Assembly: GCF_023630205.1 (NCBI RefSeq)
Contig: NZ_JALPRR010000002.1
Location: forward strand, 736,899 to 800,898
DNA from: Pontibacter ruber
Lineage (GTDB): Bacteria > Bacteroidota > Bacteroidia > Cytophagales > Hymenobacteraceae
Length of the DNA: 64,000 nt
Reading direction: 5' to 3'
The notes beneath the pieces are model-generated. The model saw only the letters and a list, made by a program, of their open reading frames with translations, did not search any database and had not been told where the DNA came from. Numbering within the stretch: the stretch's first letter is position 1; the number at the start of each line of letters is the position of its first letter. Positions 17,745 through 27,039 of this stretch are shown piece after piece. Position numbers and translations under genes: made by a program.

Positions 17745-18560
17745 ATGAACATACTCGACGAAATCATCGCCCATAAATACAAAGAAGTAGCCGAGCGCAA
17801 AGAGCTATACCCGGTAAAGCTGCTAGAGAAGAGTTTATACTTTGAAACACCGTGCCTGTCGCTGGAGCGTTACCTGCTGCGCCCGGACAAGAGTGGAATC
17901 ATTGCCGAAATCAAGCGCAAGTCCCCATCCAAAGGCGATATCAATCCTTATGTGTCGGTGGAGCGCACCTCTATTGGCTACATGCAGGCAGGCGCTTCGG
18001 CTTTGTCTATCCTTACCGATACCAACTACTTTGGCGGCAAGAACGAAGACCTTGTAACGGCCCGCAAGTATAATTTCTGCCCGATCCTGCGCAAAGATTT
18101 TATGGTGGATGAGTACCAGATCGTGGAAGCGAAGTCTATCGGTGCCGACGCTATACTTCTTATAGCAGCTGCTCTTGAGCCTGTCCGTTTGAAAGAACTT
18201 GCTGCTTTTGCACGCTCGTTTGGCCTGGAAGTACTTCTGGAGGTACATAATAAAGAAGAATTGGACAAGACGCTGAACGAATTGGTAACAGTAGTTGGCG
18301 TCAACAACCGCAACCTGAAAACATTTAAGACGGATGTAGGCTTATCGTTTGAGCTGGCGCAGTACATTCCGGCTGGTATTACCAAAGTTTCGGAGAGTGG
18401 CCTGAGCCAGGCGCAAACACTGGTTGAGCTGCAGCAGGCAGGCTACAACGGCTTCCTGATCGGCGAGACCTTTATGACGGATAGCCGTCCTGAGCGCGCT
18501 GCCGCTGCTTTTGTAAAAGAACTGCGCCAGTTACAGGAGCTTAAAGCACAGGTAGTATGA
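17745..18560 (+). CDS. trpC: Indole-3-glycerol phosphate synthase
   Basis: A 271-residue TIM barrel that closes the indole ring of CdRP. ILDEIIAHKYKEVAERK is the usual N-terminal helix, GIIAEIKRKSPSKGDIN holds the catalytic Glu-Lys pair, ILRKDFMVDEYQIVEAKSIGADAILLI the second catalytic lysine region, and VVGVNNRNLKTF and VSESGLSQAQTL the phosphate-binding end. Monofunctional: TrpF is the separate next gene, whose ATG overlaps the trpC stop (ATGA). Confidence 0.96.
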   Translation: MNILDEIIAHKYKEVAERKELYPVKLLEKSLYFETPCLSLERYLLRPDKSGIIAEIKRKSPSKGDINPYVSVERTSIGYMQAGASALSILTDTNYFGGKNEDLVTARKYNFCPILRKDFMVDEYQIVEAKSIGADAILLIAAALEPVRLKELAAFARSFGLEVLLEVHNKEELDKTLNELVTVVGVNNRNLKTFKTDVGLSFELAQYIPAGITKVSESGLSQAQTLVELQQAGYNGFLIGETFMTDSRPERAAAAFVKELRQLQELKAQVV

Positions 18561-19189
18561 AGGTAAAAGTATGCGGCATGCGCGAACCCGATAACCTGAA
18601 GCAAATAGCCGCACTTCAGCCGGATTATATGGGCTTCATCTTTTATGAAGGATCCAAACGCTATTGTGAAGGTATTATAACACCAGAGCTATTAGACGAA
18701 TTGCCGGCAAGTATAAAAAAGGTAGGTGTGTTCGTGAATGAATCCACTGAAGTTATACTTGGCACAGCCCGAAAGTATAAACTGGATGTGGTACAGCTGC
18801 ACGGCCGTGAAACTCCAAGACAATGCAAAGAACTACAAGAAGCTGGCTTAGAAGTAATAAAGGCCTTTTCGGTAGATGATAGCTTTGTCTTTGAAAATGT
18901 GCTGCTCTACGAAAGGTACTGCGACTTTTTCCTGTTCGACACCCGTGGCAACAACTACGGTGGTAACGGAACTGTCTTCGATTGGGAAATACTGAAAGGT
19001 TATCTTTCTGACAAACCATACTTCCTGAGCGGAGGCCTGAATCTGGAAAACCTGAAAAGCCGGGAATTTAAAAAGATCTGGCCGAAACCGTTTGCCCTTG
19101 ATGTAAACAGCGGCTTTGAGCTAGAGCCGGGGCTGAAGGATGTAAAGAAGGTGAAGGAGCTGATCAATTATATTAAAGAGAAGAAATAA
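18557..19189 (+). CDS. trpF: Phosphoribosylanthranilate isomerase
   Basis: A 210-residue TIM barrel catalysing the Amadori rearrangement between the TrpD and TrpC steps. [14 protein letters not shown] carries the catalytic cysteine at residue 7; [47 protein letters not shown] with the catalytic aspartate, and LSGGLNLEN with [10 protein letters not shown] complete the family pattern. It overlaps trpC by four bases and ends two bases before trpB. Confidence 0.95.
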   Translation: MKVKVCGMREPDNLKQIAALQPDYMGFIFYEGSKRYCEGIITPELLDELPASIKKVGVFVNESTEVILGTARKYKLDVVQLHGRETPRQCKELQEAGLEVIKAFSVDDSFVFENVLLYERYCDFFLFDTRGNNYGGNGTVFDWEILKGYLSDKPYFLSGGLNLENLKSREFKKIWPKPFALDVNSGFELEPGLKDVKKVKELINYIKEKK

Positions 19190-19190
19190 G

Positions 19191-20384
19191 ATGATAAACT
19201 ATAACGTTGACGAAAACGGCTTCTACGGCAAATTCGGTGGTGCTTACATACCAGAAATGCTCTACCCGAACGTGGAGGAGCTGCGCCAGAATTACCTGAA
19301 GATCATGGCGGAGCCGGATTTCCAGGAAGAACTGCAGGCTTTGCTGAAAGATTATGTAGGTCGCCCGACACCGCTATACTTTGCCAAACGCTTGTCCGAG
19401 AAGTATAACACCAACATCTACCTGAAACGCGAAGACCTGAACCATACTGGCGCGCACAAGATCAACAACACCGTGGGGCAGGTACTGATGGCAAAGCGGC
19501 TTGGCAAAAAACGCATTATAGCCGAAACGGGTGCCGGTCAGCATGGTGTGGCTACGGCTACGGTTTGTGCGCTGATGGGGCTGGAGTGTATCGTGTATAT
19601 GGGTGAAGTAGACATTCAACGCCAGGCACCTAATGTAGCCAGGATGAAAATGTTAGGTGCTACTGTAGTGCCTGCTACAAGCGGAAGCAAAACTTTGAAA
19701 GACGCCACCAACGAAGCTATCCGCGACTGGATCAACAACCCCGAAGACACTTATTACATCATTGGTTCAGTAGTAGGTCCACACCCTTACCCTGACATGG
19801 TGGCGCGTTTCCAATCTGTGATCTCAGAAGAGATAAAAGCACAGCTTAAGGAGAAAACCGGCAACGAGAACCCGGATTATGTAGTGGCTTGTGTGGGTGG
19901 TGGCAGCAACGCAGCAGGCGCTTTCTATCATTACCTGGATACGCCGGAAGTGAAACTGGTAGCCGTTGAAGCAGCAGGTTTAGGCGTAGATTCCGGTGAA
20001 TCGGCAGCTACGTCGGTGCTTGGCAGAGAAGGCATTATACACGGCAGTCGTACTTTACTTATGCAGACAGAAGACGGACAGGTAACAGAGCCTTACTCTA
20101 TCTCGGCAGGTCTCGATTATCCTGGCGTAGGTCCTTTGCATGCGCACCTGCACCAGTCCGGCCGCGCTATTTTTGAAAGTATAACCGACGACGAGGCGTT
20201 GCAGGCGGTGCTCGAACTGACAAGACTGGAAGGTATAATCCCTGCTTTGGAAAGCGCGCACGCTTTGGCAGCTCTTGGAAGAATCGGTGCGAAGCCGGAC
20301 GAAACTATAGTCGTAAACCTTTCCGGCCGTGGCGACAAAGATTTAACCACCTACTTAGACAGATTTGATCTCCATGGAAAATAG
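19191..20384 (+). CDS. trpB: Tryptophan synthase beta chain
   Basis: 397 residues, PLP-dependent condensation of indole with serine. [20 protein letters not shown] at the N-terminus, [16 protein letters not shown], the PLP-lysine motif [35 protein letters not shown], the phosphate loop [15 protein letters not shown] and the C-terminal [13 protein letters not shown] mark it as the ordinary TrpB1 type that channels indole from TrpA. The trpA start lies inside its last codons. Confidence 0.97.
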   Translation: MINYNVDENGFYGKFGGAYIPEMLYPNVEELRQNYLKIMAEPDFQEELQALLKDYVGRPTPLYFAKRLSEKYNTNIYLKREDLNHTGAHKINNTVGQVLMAKRLGKKRIIAETGAGQHGVATATVCALMGLECIVYMGEVDIQRQAPNVARMKMLGATVVPATSGSKTLKDATNEAIRDWINNPEDTYYIIGSVVGPHPYPDMVARFQSVISEEIKAQLKEKTGNENPDYVVACVGGGSNAAGAFYHYLDTPEVKLVAVEAAGLGVDSGESAATSVLGREGIIHGSRTLLMQTEDGQVTEPYSISAGLDYPGVGPLHAHLHQSGRAIFESITDDEALQAVLELTRLEGIIPALESAHALAALGRIGAKPDETIVVNLSGRGDKDLTTYLDRFDLHGK

Positions 20385-21156
20385 AATAAAGACACTCTTT
20401 GAACAGAAGCCACAGGGGCTGCTGTCGGTATACTTTACGGCTGGTTATCCGAACCTGGAAGATACTGTTCCGATCATTCTAGAGCTGGAAAAGAATGGTG
20501 TAGACCTGATCGAGGTAGGTATGCCTTTTTCAGATCCTCTGGCTGACGGACCTACCATACAACAGAGCAGCGAAATTGCCTTACGTAATGGCATGACCAT
20601 TCCGAAGCTGTTTGAGCAGTTAAAAAACATCCGCAAGCACACCCAGATCCCGCTGGTGCTGATGGGCTACCTGAACCCGGTTATGCAGTACGGTGTGGAA
20701 CGTTTCTGCCAGAAAGCCAGAGAAATTGGTATAGACGGCATTATACTTCCGGACCTGCCGCTTTCAGATTATGTGCGGGAGTATACGGAGTTGTTTGAGC
20801 AGAATAACCTGAGCAAGATCTTCCTGATTACGCCACAAACGCCGGAGCAGCGTATCCGTGAGATCGACAGCCACACCAATGGTTTTGTATACATGGTTTC
20901 TTCGGCTTCGGTAACAGGTAGCACGAATGGCCAAGCGGTTGCTAATACAGATTATTTTCAGCGGGTAGGGCAGATGGGGCTTCGGAACCCGGGCATGATC
21001 GGCTTTGGTATTCACAACCGCGATACGTTTTCACAAGCCTGTAACCACGCACGGGGTGCCATCATAGGCAGTGCTTTTATCAAAGCATTGGCGCAGGAAG
21101 GTAGCCTTGAGCAAAACATCCAGACATTCATCCAAGGTATTAAACAAGAAGTATGA
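20374..21156 (+). CDS. trpA: Tryptophan synthase alpha chain
   Basis: 260 residues from ATG 20374, which overlaps trpB by 11 bases; an upstream TTG at 20365 would add three residues and is less likely. The TIM barrel cleaves indole-3-glycerol phosphate. [21 protein letters not shown] contains the catalytic Glu and Asp, followed by [63 protein letters not shown] and GAIIGSAFI. It forms the alpha2beta2 complex with TrpB. Its stop overlaps the next start (ATGA). Confidence 0.96.
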   Translation: MENRIKTLFEQKPQGLLSVYFTAGYPNLEDTVPIILELEKNGVDLIEVGMPFSDPLADGPTIQQSSEIALRNGMTIPKLFEQLKNIRKHTQIPLVLMGYLNPVMQYGVERFCQKAREIGIDGIILPDLPLSDYVREYTELFEQNNLSKIFLITPQTPEQRIREIDSHTNGFVYMVSSASVTGSTNGQAVANTDYFQRVGQMGLRNPGMIGFGIHNRDTFSQACNHARGAIIGSAFIKALAQEGSLEQNIQTFIQGIKQEV

Positions 21157-22163
21157 TCATACAATTGCAGCAAGGTATACCTGCTGAACTAAAAGAAAAT
21201 ATCCTGCAGCAGATTAAGGCTGTCGGCTTTAAGGGCAACGAAGTACTGACGCAGGAAGGCCATTACATCGTAGGCATTGGCAAGAAAGATTTTGATATTC
21301 GTACTATTGGCCAGTTGCCTGGCGTAGCAGACATTCACCGCGTGTCGGATGAATATAAACTGATCTCTCGCAAATGGAAAGTTGAACCTACCCGCATTGA
21401 CCTAGGTGATGGCGTGGTGATTGGCGAAGGTCAGTTCAGTATTATGGCCGGCCCGTGCTCTATCGAAAGTGAAAAGCAGATAGAGCTGGTAGTGCAGCAC
21501 CTGGTAGAAAACAACGTGAAGATCATGCGTGGCGGGGTGTTCAAGCCGCGCAGTTCGCCGTATGCTTTCCGTGGTTTGGGTTTAGAAGGATTGCAGATGT
21601 TCCACCGCATTTGCCGCGAGAACGGTATCAAGATTATTACCGAGGTCATGCAGGTATCGCAGATCGAAGACATGATCGATTATGTGGATGTGTTCCAGGT
21701 AGGAGCGCGAAACAGCCAGAACTTTAACCTGCTGGATTCCTTAGGAGCAGCGCAAAAGCCGGTGTTGTTAAAGCGCGGTATTTCCGGTACACTCGAAGAA
21801 TTGCTACAGGCTGCTGAATACATCTTCTCTAACGGAAACGAAAAGATCATGCTGTGCGAGCGCGGTATCCGCTCTTATGAAAACTCCTATCGGAATGTGT
21901 TGGATTTAAATGCAGTACCAGTGCTGAAAGCTAAAACACACCTGCCAGTTATAGTTGATCCATCGCATGGTATCGGCTTGCGCGATTATGTAGAAGAAAT
22001 GTCGTTGGCAGCTGTAATGGCAGGGGCTGATGGCGTGATCTACGAAACGCACCAGAAGCCGGAAGAAGCTTTCTCAGATGGTCAGCAGACGTTAAATTTT
22101 AAGGAATCAGAAAGGCTGATTAGACGCATGCGCCAGGCTTATGCTTTAAGGGAGAGTTTTTAG
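21153..22163 (+). CDS. aroF: 3-deoxy-7-phosphoheptulonate (DAHP) synthase, type I-beta
   Basis: 336 residues, first step of the shikimate pathway, condensing PEP and erythrose 4-phosphate. Residues about 1-72 form a ferredoxin-like (FL/ACT-like) N-terminal domain, as in the Thermotoga-type enzyme where it mediates allosteric control by aromatic amino acids. The barrel has MAGPCSIES, MRGGVFKPRSSPYAFRGLG, DVFQVGARNSQNF, VLLKRGISGTLEE, IVDPSHGIGLRDYV and ADGVIYETHQKPEEAFSDGQQ. Its ATG overlaps the trpA stop, so chorismate supply is tied to the Trp operon. The symbol is by family; aroF or aroG naming is arbitrary. Confidence 0.93.
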   Translation: MIIQLQQGIPAELKENILQQIKAVGFKGNEVLTQEGHYIVGIGKKDFDIRTIGQLPGVADIHRVSDEYKLISRKWKVEPTRIDLGDGVVIGEGQFSIMAGPCSIESEKQIELVVQHLVENNVKIMRGGVFKPRSSPYAFRGLGLEGLQMFHRICRENGIKIITEVMQVSQIEDMIDYVDVFQVGARNSQNFNLLDSLGAAQKPVLLKRGISGTLEELLQAAEYIFSNGNEKIMLCERGIRSYENSYRNVLDLNAVPVLKAKTHLPVIVDPSHGIGLRDYVEEMSLAAVMAGADGVIYETHQKPEEAFSDGQQTLNFKESERLIRRMRQAYALRESF

Positions 22164-22171
22164 ATAATCTA

Positions 22172-22273
22172 TGGCGCGAGTGTCCTCGCTCGTGATGAAC
22201 TATAGTTGGGTCTCTGGCCCAATCGGATTACAAATCCGACATATAACAAGTCACGGATCACAGATCCGCGCCA
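22172..22273. repeat. Composite palindromic repeat with 7-bp inverted ends
   Basis: The ends TGGCGCG (22172-22178) and CGCGCCA (22267-22273) are exact inverse complements. Inside are three small hairpins: GCGAG-TGTC-CTCGC (22176-22189), TCGGATT-ACA-AATCCGA (22223-22239) and CGGATC-ACA-GATCCG (22254-22268). No coding frame is carried. It looks like a non-autonomous repeat, class unknown. Confidence 0.6.
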
Positions 22274-22361
22274 GCGAATAGAGTTTTTAATTCTGAAGAA
22301 AATTCTTCCCTTGAGGGGAGTTAGAGGGGTGTTGTATTCTTAAATCTTATGACCAAATATA

Positions 22362-22441
22362 CTGTCATTCTGTTAAGAAACTTGGTGGAAGGGAGGTCAA
22401 GCTTTCGCTACTGGCACACAAGAACCTTTCAGGATGACAGA
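22362..22441. repeat. GTCAT-ended inverted-repeat element
   Basis: CTGTCATTCTG near the left end and CAGGATGACAG at the right end match as inverse complements at 10 of 11 positions, with about 58 bases between. The terminal GTCAT/ATGAC recalls the element inside the trp operon (16600-16673). Between this and the previous element lies a further repeat-like stretch (CCCTTGAGGGGAGTTAGAGG, about 22309-22328). Confidence 0.6.
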
Positions 22442-22494
22442 AAAAAGAGTGAAATGACCCTGCCCTCAAAGGGGCAGTTTCATACATAGAATAA

Positions 22495-22526
22495 AAAAGC
22501 CCGGTACTTAACTGCACCGGGCTTTT
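22495..22526. terminator. Terminator between the trp operon and S9 peptidase
   Basis: AAAAGCCCGGT / ACCGGGCTTTT stem with a 10-base loop, between convergent genes. A smaller hairpin (TGCCC-TCAAAG-GGGCA) lies at 22461-22476. Confidence 0.85.
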
Positions 22527-22531
22527 ATACT

Positions 22532-24580
22532 TTAGTTGTTTTTAGTTTTCAGCGTTTCGTCTAACCATTTAAAGAACTCACGCTGCCATACGATCGCGTT
22601 TTGCGGTTGCAGTACCCAGTGGTTCTCGTCTGGTAAGTATAACAGGCGGCTCTTAATGCCTTTGAGCTGTGCCAACTGGAAAGCCTGCAAGCCCTGTTCA
22701 ATACCCACCCGGAAGTCCTGGCCTCCCTGAACGATCAGGATTGGCGTGTTCCATTTGTTAGCATGCTCGATCGGGTTAAACTCCTTATAAGCTTGCGGAG
22801 TTTTGGTATCCCAGTAAGGGCCTTTTAGTTCGTTGTTGGCAAAGAAAAGCTCTTCGGTAGTGCCATACCAGCTCCGCATATCAAACAAGCCATCGTGGGC
22901 AATAAAGGTTTTGAAACGGCCTTCGTGCAGACCCGCCAGCATAAACACCGAGTAACCGCCATAGCTGGCACCTACAGCGCCCAGTCTGTCTTTGTCCACG
23001 TACTTTTCTTTGGCTACATCATCAATGGCAGTCAGGTAATCGCGGATGGCTTGTCCGCCCCAGTCGCCACTGATCTGGCGATTCCATTCGTCGCCGTGGC
23101 CCGGCATGCCGCGTCTGTTTGGCGCTACTACAATATAACCATTAGCAGCAATCAGCTGCATGTTCCAGCGGTAAGAGTAATACTGTGTTAAGGCTGATTG
23201 CGGACCACCCTGGCAGTAAAGCAGTGTTGGGTATTTCTTGTTTGGGTCGAAATCAGGCGGATAAACTACCCACGAGAACAGGTCTTGGCCGTCTGTAGCT
23301 TTGGTAACGCGCGGCTCAACTTTGCTCAGCGATAGCTTGCTGTAGATTGCGTCGTTCACGTTGGTCAGCTGCGTCAGTTTACCGTTTTTCAGGTCTACAC
23401 GGAAAAGCTCAGCTGCGTGGTTCATGTCGGCGCGCGAAACGATCAGGCTGTTGCCTGCCTGGCCTGCAATGCCATTGATATCGAACTGGCCTTTGGTAAC
23501 CTGCTTTATATTTTTAGCCGAGAACTTGCCCAGGTTTTTCGGTAGCGACACCTCAAACAGCTGGATTGTACCTTTGGTAGGCGCTACAAACCAGATCTTG
23601 CTGCCATCTTTGCTCCAGGTAAAGGAATTTATAGTTTCATCCCAGTCTTTGGTCAGGTTATACTTCTGGCCGGTCTTTGTATCGAGAACAATCAGTTCAT
23701 TCTGATCAGCTTCGTTACCATCTTCGTCCATCGCCAACCAAGCCATTTTAGTAGCGTCTTCCGAAAATTCTGGATGGGTGTCGTAACCCATGTTGCCCTC
23801 CGTAAAGTTGGTTGTTTTGCCTGAAGCTATGTCGTAGCGGTAAATGTCGGTGTTGGTGCTAACAGCATACTCTTTTCCGAACTTCTTCTTGCTCACATAA
23901 AGTATGGCTTTGCTGTCCGGGCTCCAGATCATGTCTTCCAAGCCACCAAACGGCATTTGAGGCGTATCAAATGGCTCATCTTTCATGATGTCGGTTGCCG
24001 TACCGATCTTGCCATCGTTGTAAGGGGCGAAGAAAATGTGCTGAAACTTACCATCTTCCCAGGTATCCCAGTGGCGGTAATTCAGGTCGTCGTACACGTA
24101 AGCGTTCGATTTCTTCAGCTCAGGGTAAATATCAGTGCTGTGCACATTTTTCACTTCCACTTCGCGCGAGAACAACACATACTTTCCATCAGGCGAGAAA
24201 CGCACATTGCTCAGGCCACCTTCAAAGTTGGTCAGTTGCTTTGGCTCACCTTTGCCGCCTGTTAGCAGCCACAGCTGGCCTTTGTGCAGGTACATGATAT
24301 TGCCAGTAGCTTTATCAACTTTAACTACACTTTCGCCACCTTTTGTAGCTGTTATTTGGGTAGGTTGTCCGCCAGAAACAGGAATACGGTAGAGATTGCG
24401 CTCGCTGCTGTTTTCTTCCATATTCACATAGCCAAGGCCGTAGATAACCGATTTGCCGTCGGGCGTTACCGTTTCAGCCGAAACGCGCCCCAACTTCCAG
24501 AGCAATTCCGGAGTCATGCGCTGTTGTGCCTGCGCTATACTTACAGCAAACACGCCAGCCAGTATCAATGTCTTTTTCAT
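22532..24580 (-). CDS. S9 family peptidase (prolyl oligopeptidase type)
   Basis: 682 residues with an N-terminal signal peptide (MKKTLILAGVFAVSIAQAQ). Residues about 25-400 form a WD40-like/TolB-type beta propeller (repeats such as SNVRFSPDGKYVLFSREVE and FSEDATKMAWLAMDEDG). The C-terminal alpha/beta hydrolase has the nucleophile serine in GASYGGYSVF, the aspartate in VQGGQDFRVG and the histidine in PDENHWV. Such periplasmic enzymes remove dipeptides or acyl-amino acids from peptides. It lies on the minus strand between the trp operon and the second his operon and has no evident link to either. Confidence 0.93.
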   Translation of the reverse strand: MKKTLILAGVFAVSIAQAQQRMTPELLWKLGRVSAETVTPDGKSVIYGLGYVNMEENSSERNLYRIPVSGGQPTQITATKGGESVVKVDKATGNIMYLHKGQLWLLTGGKGEPKQLTNFEGGLSNVRFSPDGKYVLFSREVEVKNVHSTDIYPELKKSNAYVYDDLNYRHWDTWEDGKFQHIFFAPYNDGKIGTATDIMKDEPFDTPQMPFGGLEDMIWSPDSKAILYVSKKKFGKEYAVSTNTDIYRYDIASGKTTNFTEGNMGYDTHPEFSEDATKMAWLAMDEDGNEADQNELIVLDTKTGQKYNLTKDWDETINSFTWSKDGSKIWFVAPTKGTIQLFEVSLPKNLGKFSAKNIKQVTKGQFDINGIAGQAGNSLIVSRADMNHAAELFRVDLKNGKLTQLTNVNDAIYSKLSLSKVEPRVTKATDGQDLFSWVVYPPDFDPNKKYPTLLYCQGGPQSALTQYYSYRWNMQLIAANGYIVVAPNRRGMPGHGDEWNRQISGDWGGQAIRDYLTAIDDVAKEKYVDKDRLGAVGASYGGYSVFMLAGLHEGRFKTFIAHDGLFDMRSWYGTTEELFFANNELKGPYWDTKTPQAYKEFNPIEHANKWNTPILIVQGGQDFRVGIEQGLQAFQLAQLKGIKSRLLYLPDENHWVLQPQNAIVWQREFFKWLDETLKTKNN

Positions 24581-24670
24581 ACTTCAAATGTAATTTAATT
24601 GGCGGTATTCTGAAATGCTTGTGAAGCAAAGAGATTGCAAGATTTTGTAGTTCCTGAACTATACTTGTCT

Positions 24671-24678
24671 TATATTTG
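24671..24678 (+). promoter_or_regulatory. Candidate -7 promoter box of the hisHAF-IE operon
   Basis: TATATTTG followed by C, a full TAnnTTTG match. TTTG at 24644-24647 may be the -33 element although the spacing (23 bases) is long. The His leader ATG is only five bases further on. Confidence 0.55.
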
Positions 24679-24683
24679 CAGCA

Positions 24684-24764
24684 ATGAAAGGCACAATGGC
24701 TCATATGCACCATCATCATGCACGAAGCAACAGTTTCGGAGCCGCTTGCCTATGGATTTGCTAG
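24684..24764 (+). CDS. hisL: His leader peptide of the hisHAF-IE operon
   Basis: A 26-codon frame from ATG 24684 to TAG 24762-24764 has His-Met-His-His-His-His at codons 7-12 (24702-24719). It follows a TAnnTTTG box by five bases and precedes a strong terminator and an antiterminator, 155 bases before hisH. It is a second, different His leader: it shares no obvious sequence with the leader at 8907 apart from the His run. An almost leaderless transcript is implied by the promoter position. Confidence 0.85.
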   Translation: MKGTMAHMHHHHARSNSFGAACLWIC

Positions 24765-24820
24765 AAGTATAAACTTATATATCCAAAAGCCTGACTCCGA
24801 CCAGAGTCAGGCTTTTTTGT
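24736..24820 (+). promoter_or_regulatory. His attenuator: terminator and antiterminator before hisH
   Basis: Terminator: AAAAGCCTGACTC (24785-24797) pairs with GAGTCAGGCTTTT (24804-24816), loop CGACCA, then T-rich. Antiterminator: TCGGAG at 24736-24741 in the leader gene is complementary to CTCCGA at 24795-24800 in the terminator's left arm and loop. A ribosome waiting at the His codons (to 24719) would leave 24736-24741 free, favouring antitermination. Confidence 0.8.
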
Positions 24821-24918
24821 TTTTATCTGAATCAGGATTTACAGAATTTAAGGATGAACAGGATTGATACTTTAGAAATCTTTCGTAATTCATAATTATT
24901 AATTCGTAATTAATTAAC
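24821..24918. repeat. Simple-sequence spacer before hisH
   Basis: Two repeat-like stretches: AGGATTTACAGAATTTAAGG with GATGAACAGGATT (about 24835-24867), and an AT-only run of ATTCGTAATTAATTAAC type up to the hisH ATG. A similar AT run occurs at 34392-34430 upstream of rsmE. They resemble degenerate intergenic repeats of Bacteroidetes. Confidence 0.4.
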
Positions 24919-25500
24919 ATGGACTTAGTTATAGTTGATTACAAGGCAGGTAACGTGCAGTCGGTGATGTTTGCACTGGAGCGGCTAGGTATAAATGCCA
25001 CCCTGAGCTGCGACTTCGAAACCATCAAGTCGGCGGACAAGGTGATCTTCCCGGGCGTAGGCGAAGCTTCCTCGGCGATGGCTCAGCTGAAAGCCCGCAA
25101 CCTGGATAAACTCCTGCCAACACTGGAGCAGCCGTTTTTTGGCGTGTGCCTGGGCATGCAGCTGCTTTGCCAGCACTCCGAAGAAGGCGATACTGAGCTG
25201 CTGGGCATTATTCCATTGCCGGTAAAACGATTCGAAACAGAGCTGAAGGTGCCGCACATGGGCTGGAACCAACTCGAGAAGCTGCAATCGCCCCTTTTTG
25301 CAGGTATAAACGAAGGCGATTATGCCTACTATGTGCATAGTTATTACGTGCCTCTTTCAGAGTATACCATCGCCCAGACCTCGTACCCGGAGCCTTTTTC
25401 GGCTGCTTTACACTATAAAAACTTTTACGCTGCGCAGTTCCACCCGGAAAAAAGCGGACCTGCCGGCTCTCAAATATTAAAAAACTTTTTAGCCTTATGA
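24919..25500 (+). CDS. hisH: Imidazole glycerol phosphate synthase, glutaminase subunit
   Basis: A 193-residue class I amidotransferase giving ammonia to HisF. LVIVDYKAGNVQSVMFALERLG at the N-terminus, VIFPGVGEASSAM, the nucleophile cysteine in FFGVCLGMQLLC, PHMGWNQLEKL, and the His-Glu pair in AAQFHPEKSGPAGSQIL are all present. First gene after the second His attenuator; its stop overlaps the hisA start. Confidence 0.96.
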   Translation: MDLVIVDYKAGNVQSVMFALERLGINATLSCDFETIKSADKVIFPGVGEASSAMAQLKARNLDKLLPTLEQPFFGVCLGMQLLCQHSEEGDTELLGIIPLPVKRFETELKVPHMGWNQLEKLQSPLFAGINEGDYAYYVHSYYVPLSEYTIAQTSYPEPFSAALHYKNFYAAQFHPEKSGPAGSQILKNFLAL

Positions 25501-26219
25501 TGGAGATCATTCCAGCGATAGACATAATCGGCGGCCAGTGCGTGCGCCTGACCGAAGGCGATTTTGCCCAGCAAACCACCTACGACAGCAACCCCCTGGA
25601 AGTAGCCAAACGCTTCGAAGCACATGGCATCAAGCGCCTGCATTTGGTGGACCTGGATGGTGCCCGTGCCAAGAAACCGGTAAACCTGGCGGTGCTGGAA
25701 AGTATAGCTACCAATACAGGCTTAACCATAGATTTTGGCGGTGGCTTGCAGTCGGATGAAGCCGTAAAACAGGCTTTTGACTCTGGCGCTGCCCAGATCA
25801 CGGCCGGAAGTATAGCGGTGCGCGAACCGGAAACGGTGAAGAACTGGCTGATAAAGTATAGCCCAGAGAAGATCATCATCGGGGCAGATTTTAAAGGCAT
25901 CAACATCGCCATCAGTGCCTGGACCGAAGAGAGCAAATACCCGCTGCAGGACTTTATTTCGGGATATGTTAAAACAGGAGCGAAGCTGTTCATCTGTACC
26001 GATGTGAGCAAAGACGGCAAACTGCAGGGCCCATCTATCAATACCTACCGTCATTTGAAATTGACGCTACCGGAAGCTGGCATTATTGCCAGCGGCGGTG
26101 TTACCACTGTAGAAGACCTGGAGCAACTGCAGGAGATCGGGGTTAAAGGCGCTATTATTGGAAAAGCCATTTACGAAGGCACCATTTCATTAAAAGATTT
26201 AGAGAGATTCCTATGTTAA
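25497..26219 (+). CDS. hisA: ProFAR isomerase
   Basis: A 240-residue TIM barrel isomerising ProFAR to [26 protein letters not shown] carries the catalytic aspartate near residue 9, then [47 protein letters not shown] with the second aspartate, [13 protein letters not shown] and [11 protein letters not shown]. The ATG at 25497 overlaps the hisH stop; the following ATG (25500) is equally possible. It overlaps hisF by seven bases. Confidence 0.96.
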   Translation: MMEIIPAIDIIGGQCVRLTEGDFAQQTTYDSNPLEVAKRFEAHGIKRLHLVDLDGARAKKPVNLAVLESIATNTGLTIDFGGGLQSDEAVKQAFDSGAAQITAGSIAVREPETVKNWLIKYSPEKIIIGADFKGINIAISAWTEESKYPLQDFISGYVKTGAKLFICTDVSKDGKLQGPSINTYRHLKLTLPEAGIIASGGVTTVEDLEQLQEIGVKGAIIGKAIYEGTISLKDLERFLC

Positions 26220-26971
26220 CCAAACGCATTATTCCTTGCCTTGATATAAAGGATGGCCGCACCGTAAAAGGCATACGTTTTGAGAACATCCGCGACGCGG
26301 GCGACCCGGTGGAACTGGCAAAATGGTACGCAGAACAGGGCGCCGACGAACTGGTGTTCCTTGACATCACCGCTACCAACGAAGAACGCAAAACCTTTGC
26401 CGAGCTCGTTCGCGATATTGCCCGCCACATCGATATTCCTTTCACGGTGGGTGGTGGCATTAGCGCTGTTGCCGATGTAGAACTGCTGTTGCAGGCCGGT
26501 GCTGATAAAGTATCCATCAATTCAGCTGCCATCAAAAATCCGCAGTTGGTAAAGGATCTTGCGAGCCGCTTTGGTAGCCAATGCGTTACTGTTGCCATCG
26601 ACACCAAGTATACCGAGGCCACCGGCTGGAAAGTATACACCCGCGCCGGCACCGTAGAAACGGAGTGGGCAACTGTAGATTGGGCAAAGAAAGTAGTAGA
26701 ACTGGGCGCCGGTGAGATTTTGCTGACAAGTATGAACAACGACGGTACCAAAGCAGGCTTTGCGTTGGATATAACCAAGGCGATATCGGAAGCTGTATCT
26801 GTTCCGGTTATTGCTTCGGGAGGCGCAGGTAACATGCAGCACTTTGCAGACGCTTTTAACAAAGCACACGCCGACGCCGCTCTGGCAGCCAGCCTGTTCC
26901 ACTTCCGCGAACTGGAAATCCCGGACCTGAAGCGTTTCCTGAAAGAACAGGGCGTGGAGGTGAGGATATAA
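26213..26971 (+). CDS. hisF: Imidazole glycerol phosphate synthase, cyclase subunit
   Basis: A 252-residue TIM barrel that with HisH makes imidazole glycerol phosphate and [40 protein letters not shown] with the catalytic aspartate near residue 11, [65 protein letters not shown] with the second aspartate, and [13 protein letters not shown] are present. It is followed by a 68-base spacer with the direct repeat GAATGAGTGA before hisIE. Confidence 0.96.
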   Translation: MLTKRIIPCLDIKDGRTVKGIRFENIRDAGDPVELAKWYAEQGADELVFLDITATNEERKTFAELVRDIARHIDIPFTVGGGISAVADVELLLQAGADKVSINSAAIKNPQLVKDLASRFGSQCVTVAIDTKYTEATGWKVYTRAGTVETEWATVDWAKKVVELGAGEILLTSMNNDGTKAGFALDITKAISEAVSVPVIASGGAGNMQHFADAFNKAHADAALAASLFHFRELEIPDLKRFLKEQGVEVRI

Positions 26972-27039
26972 TTTTGAATGAGTGACTGAGCGAATGAGTG
27001 ATTATAAACTCAAATCTCAGTACTCGAGACTCAGAACTT

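Noticed and set aside
20365..20373. TTG start for trpA
   Set aside because: The ATG nine bases later gives the normal N-terminus of the family.
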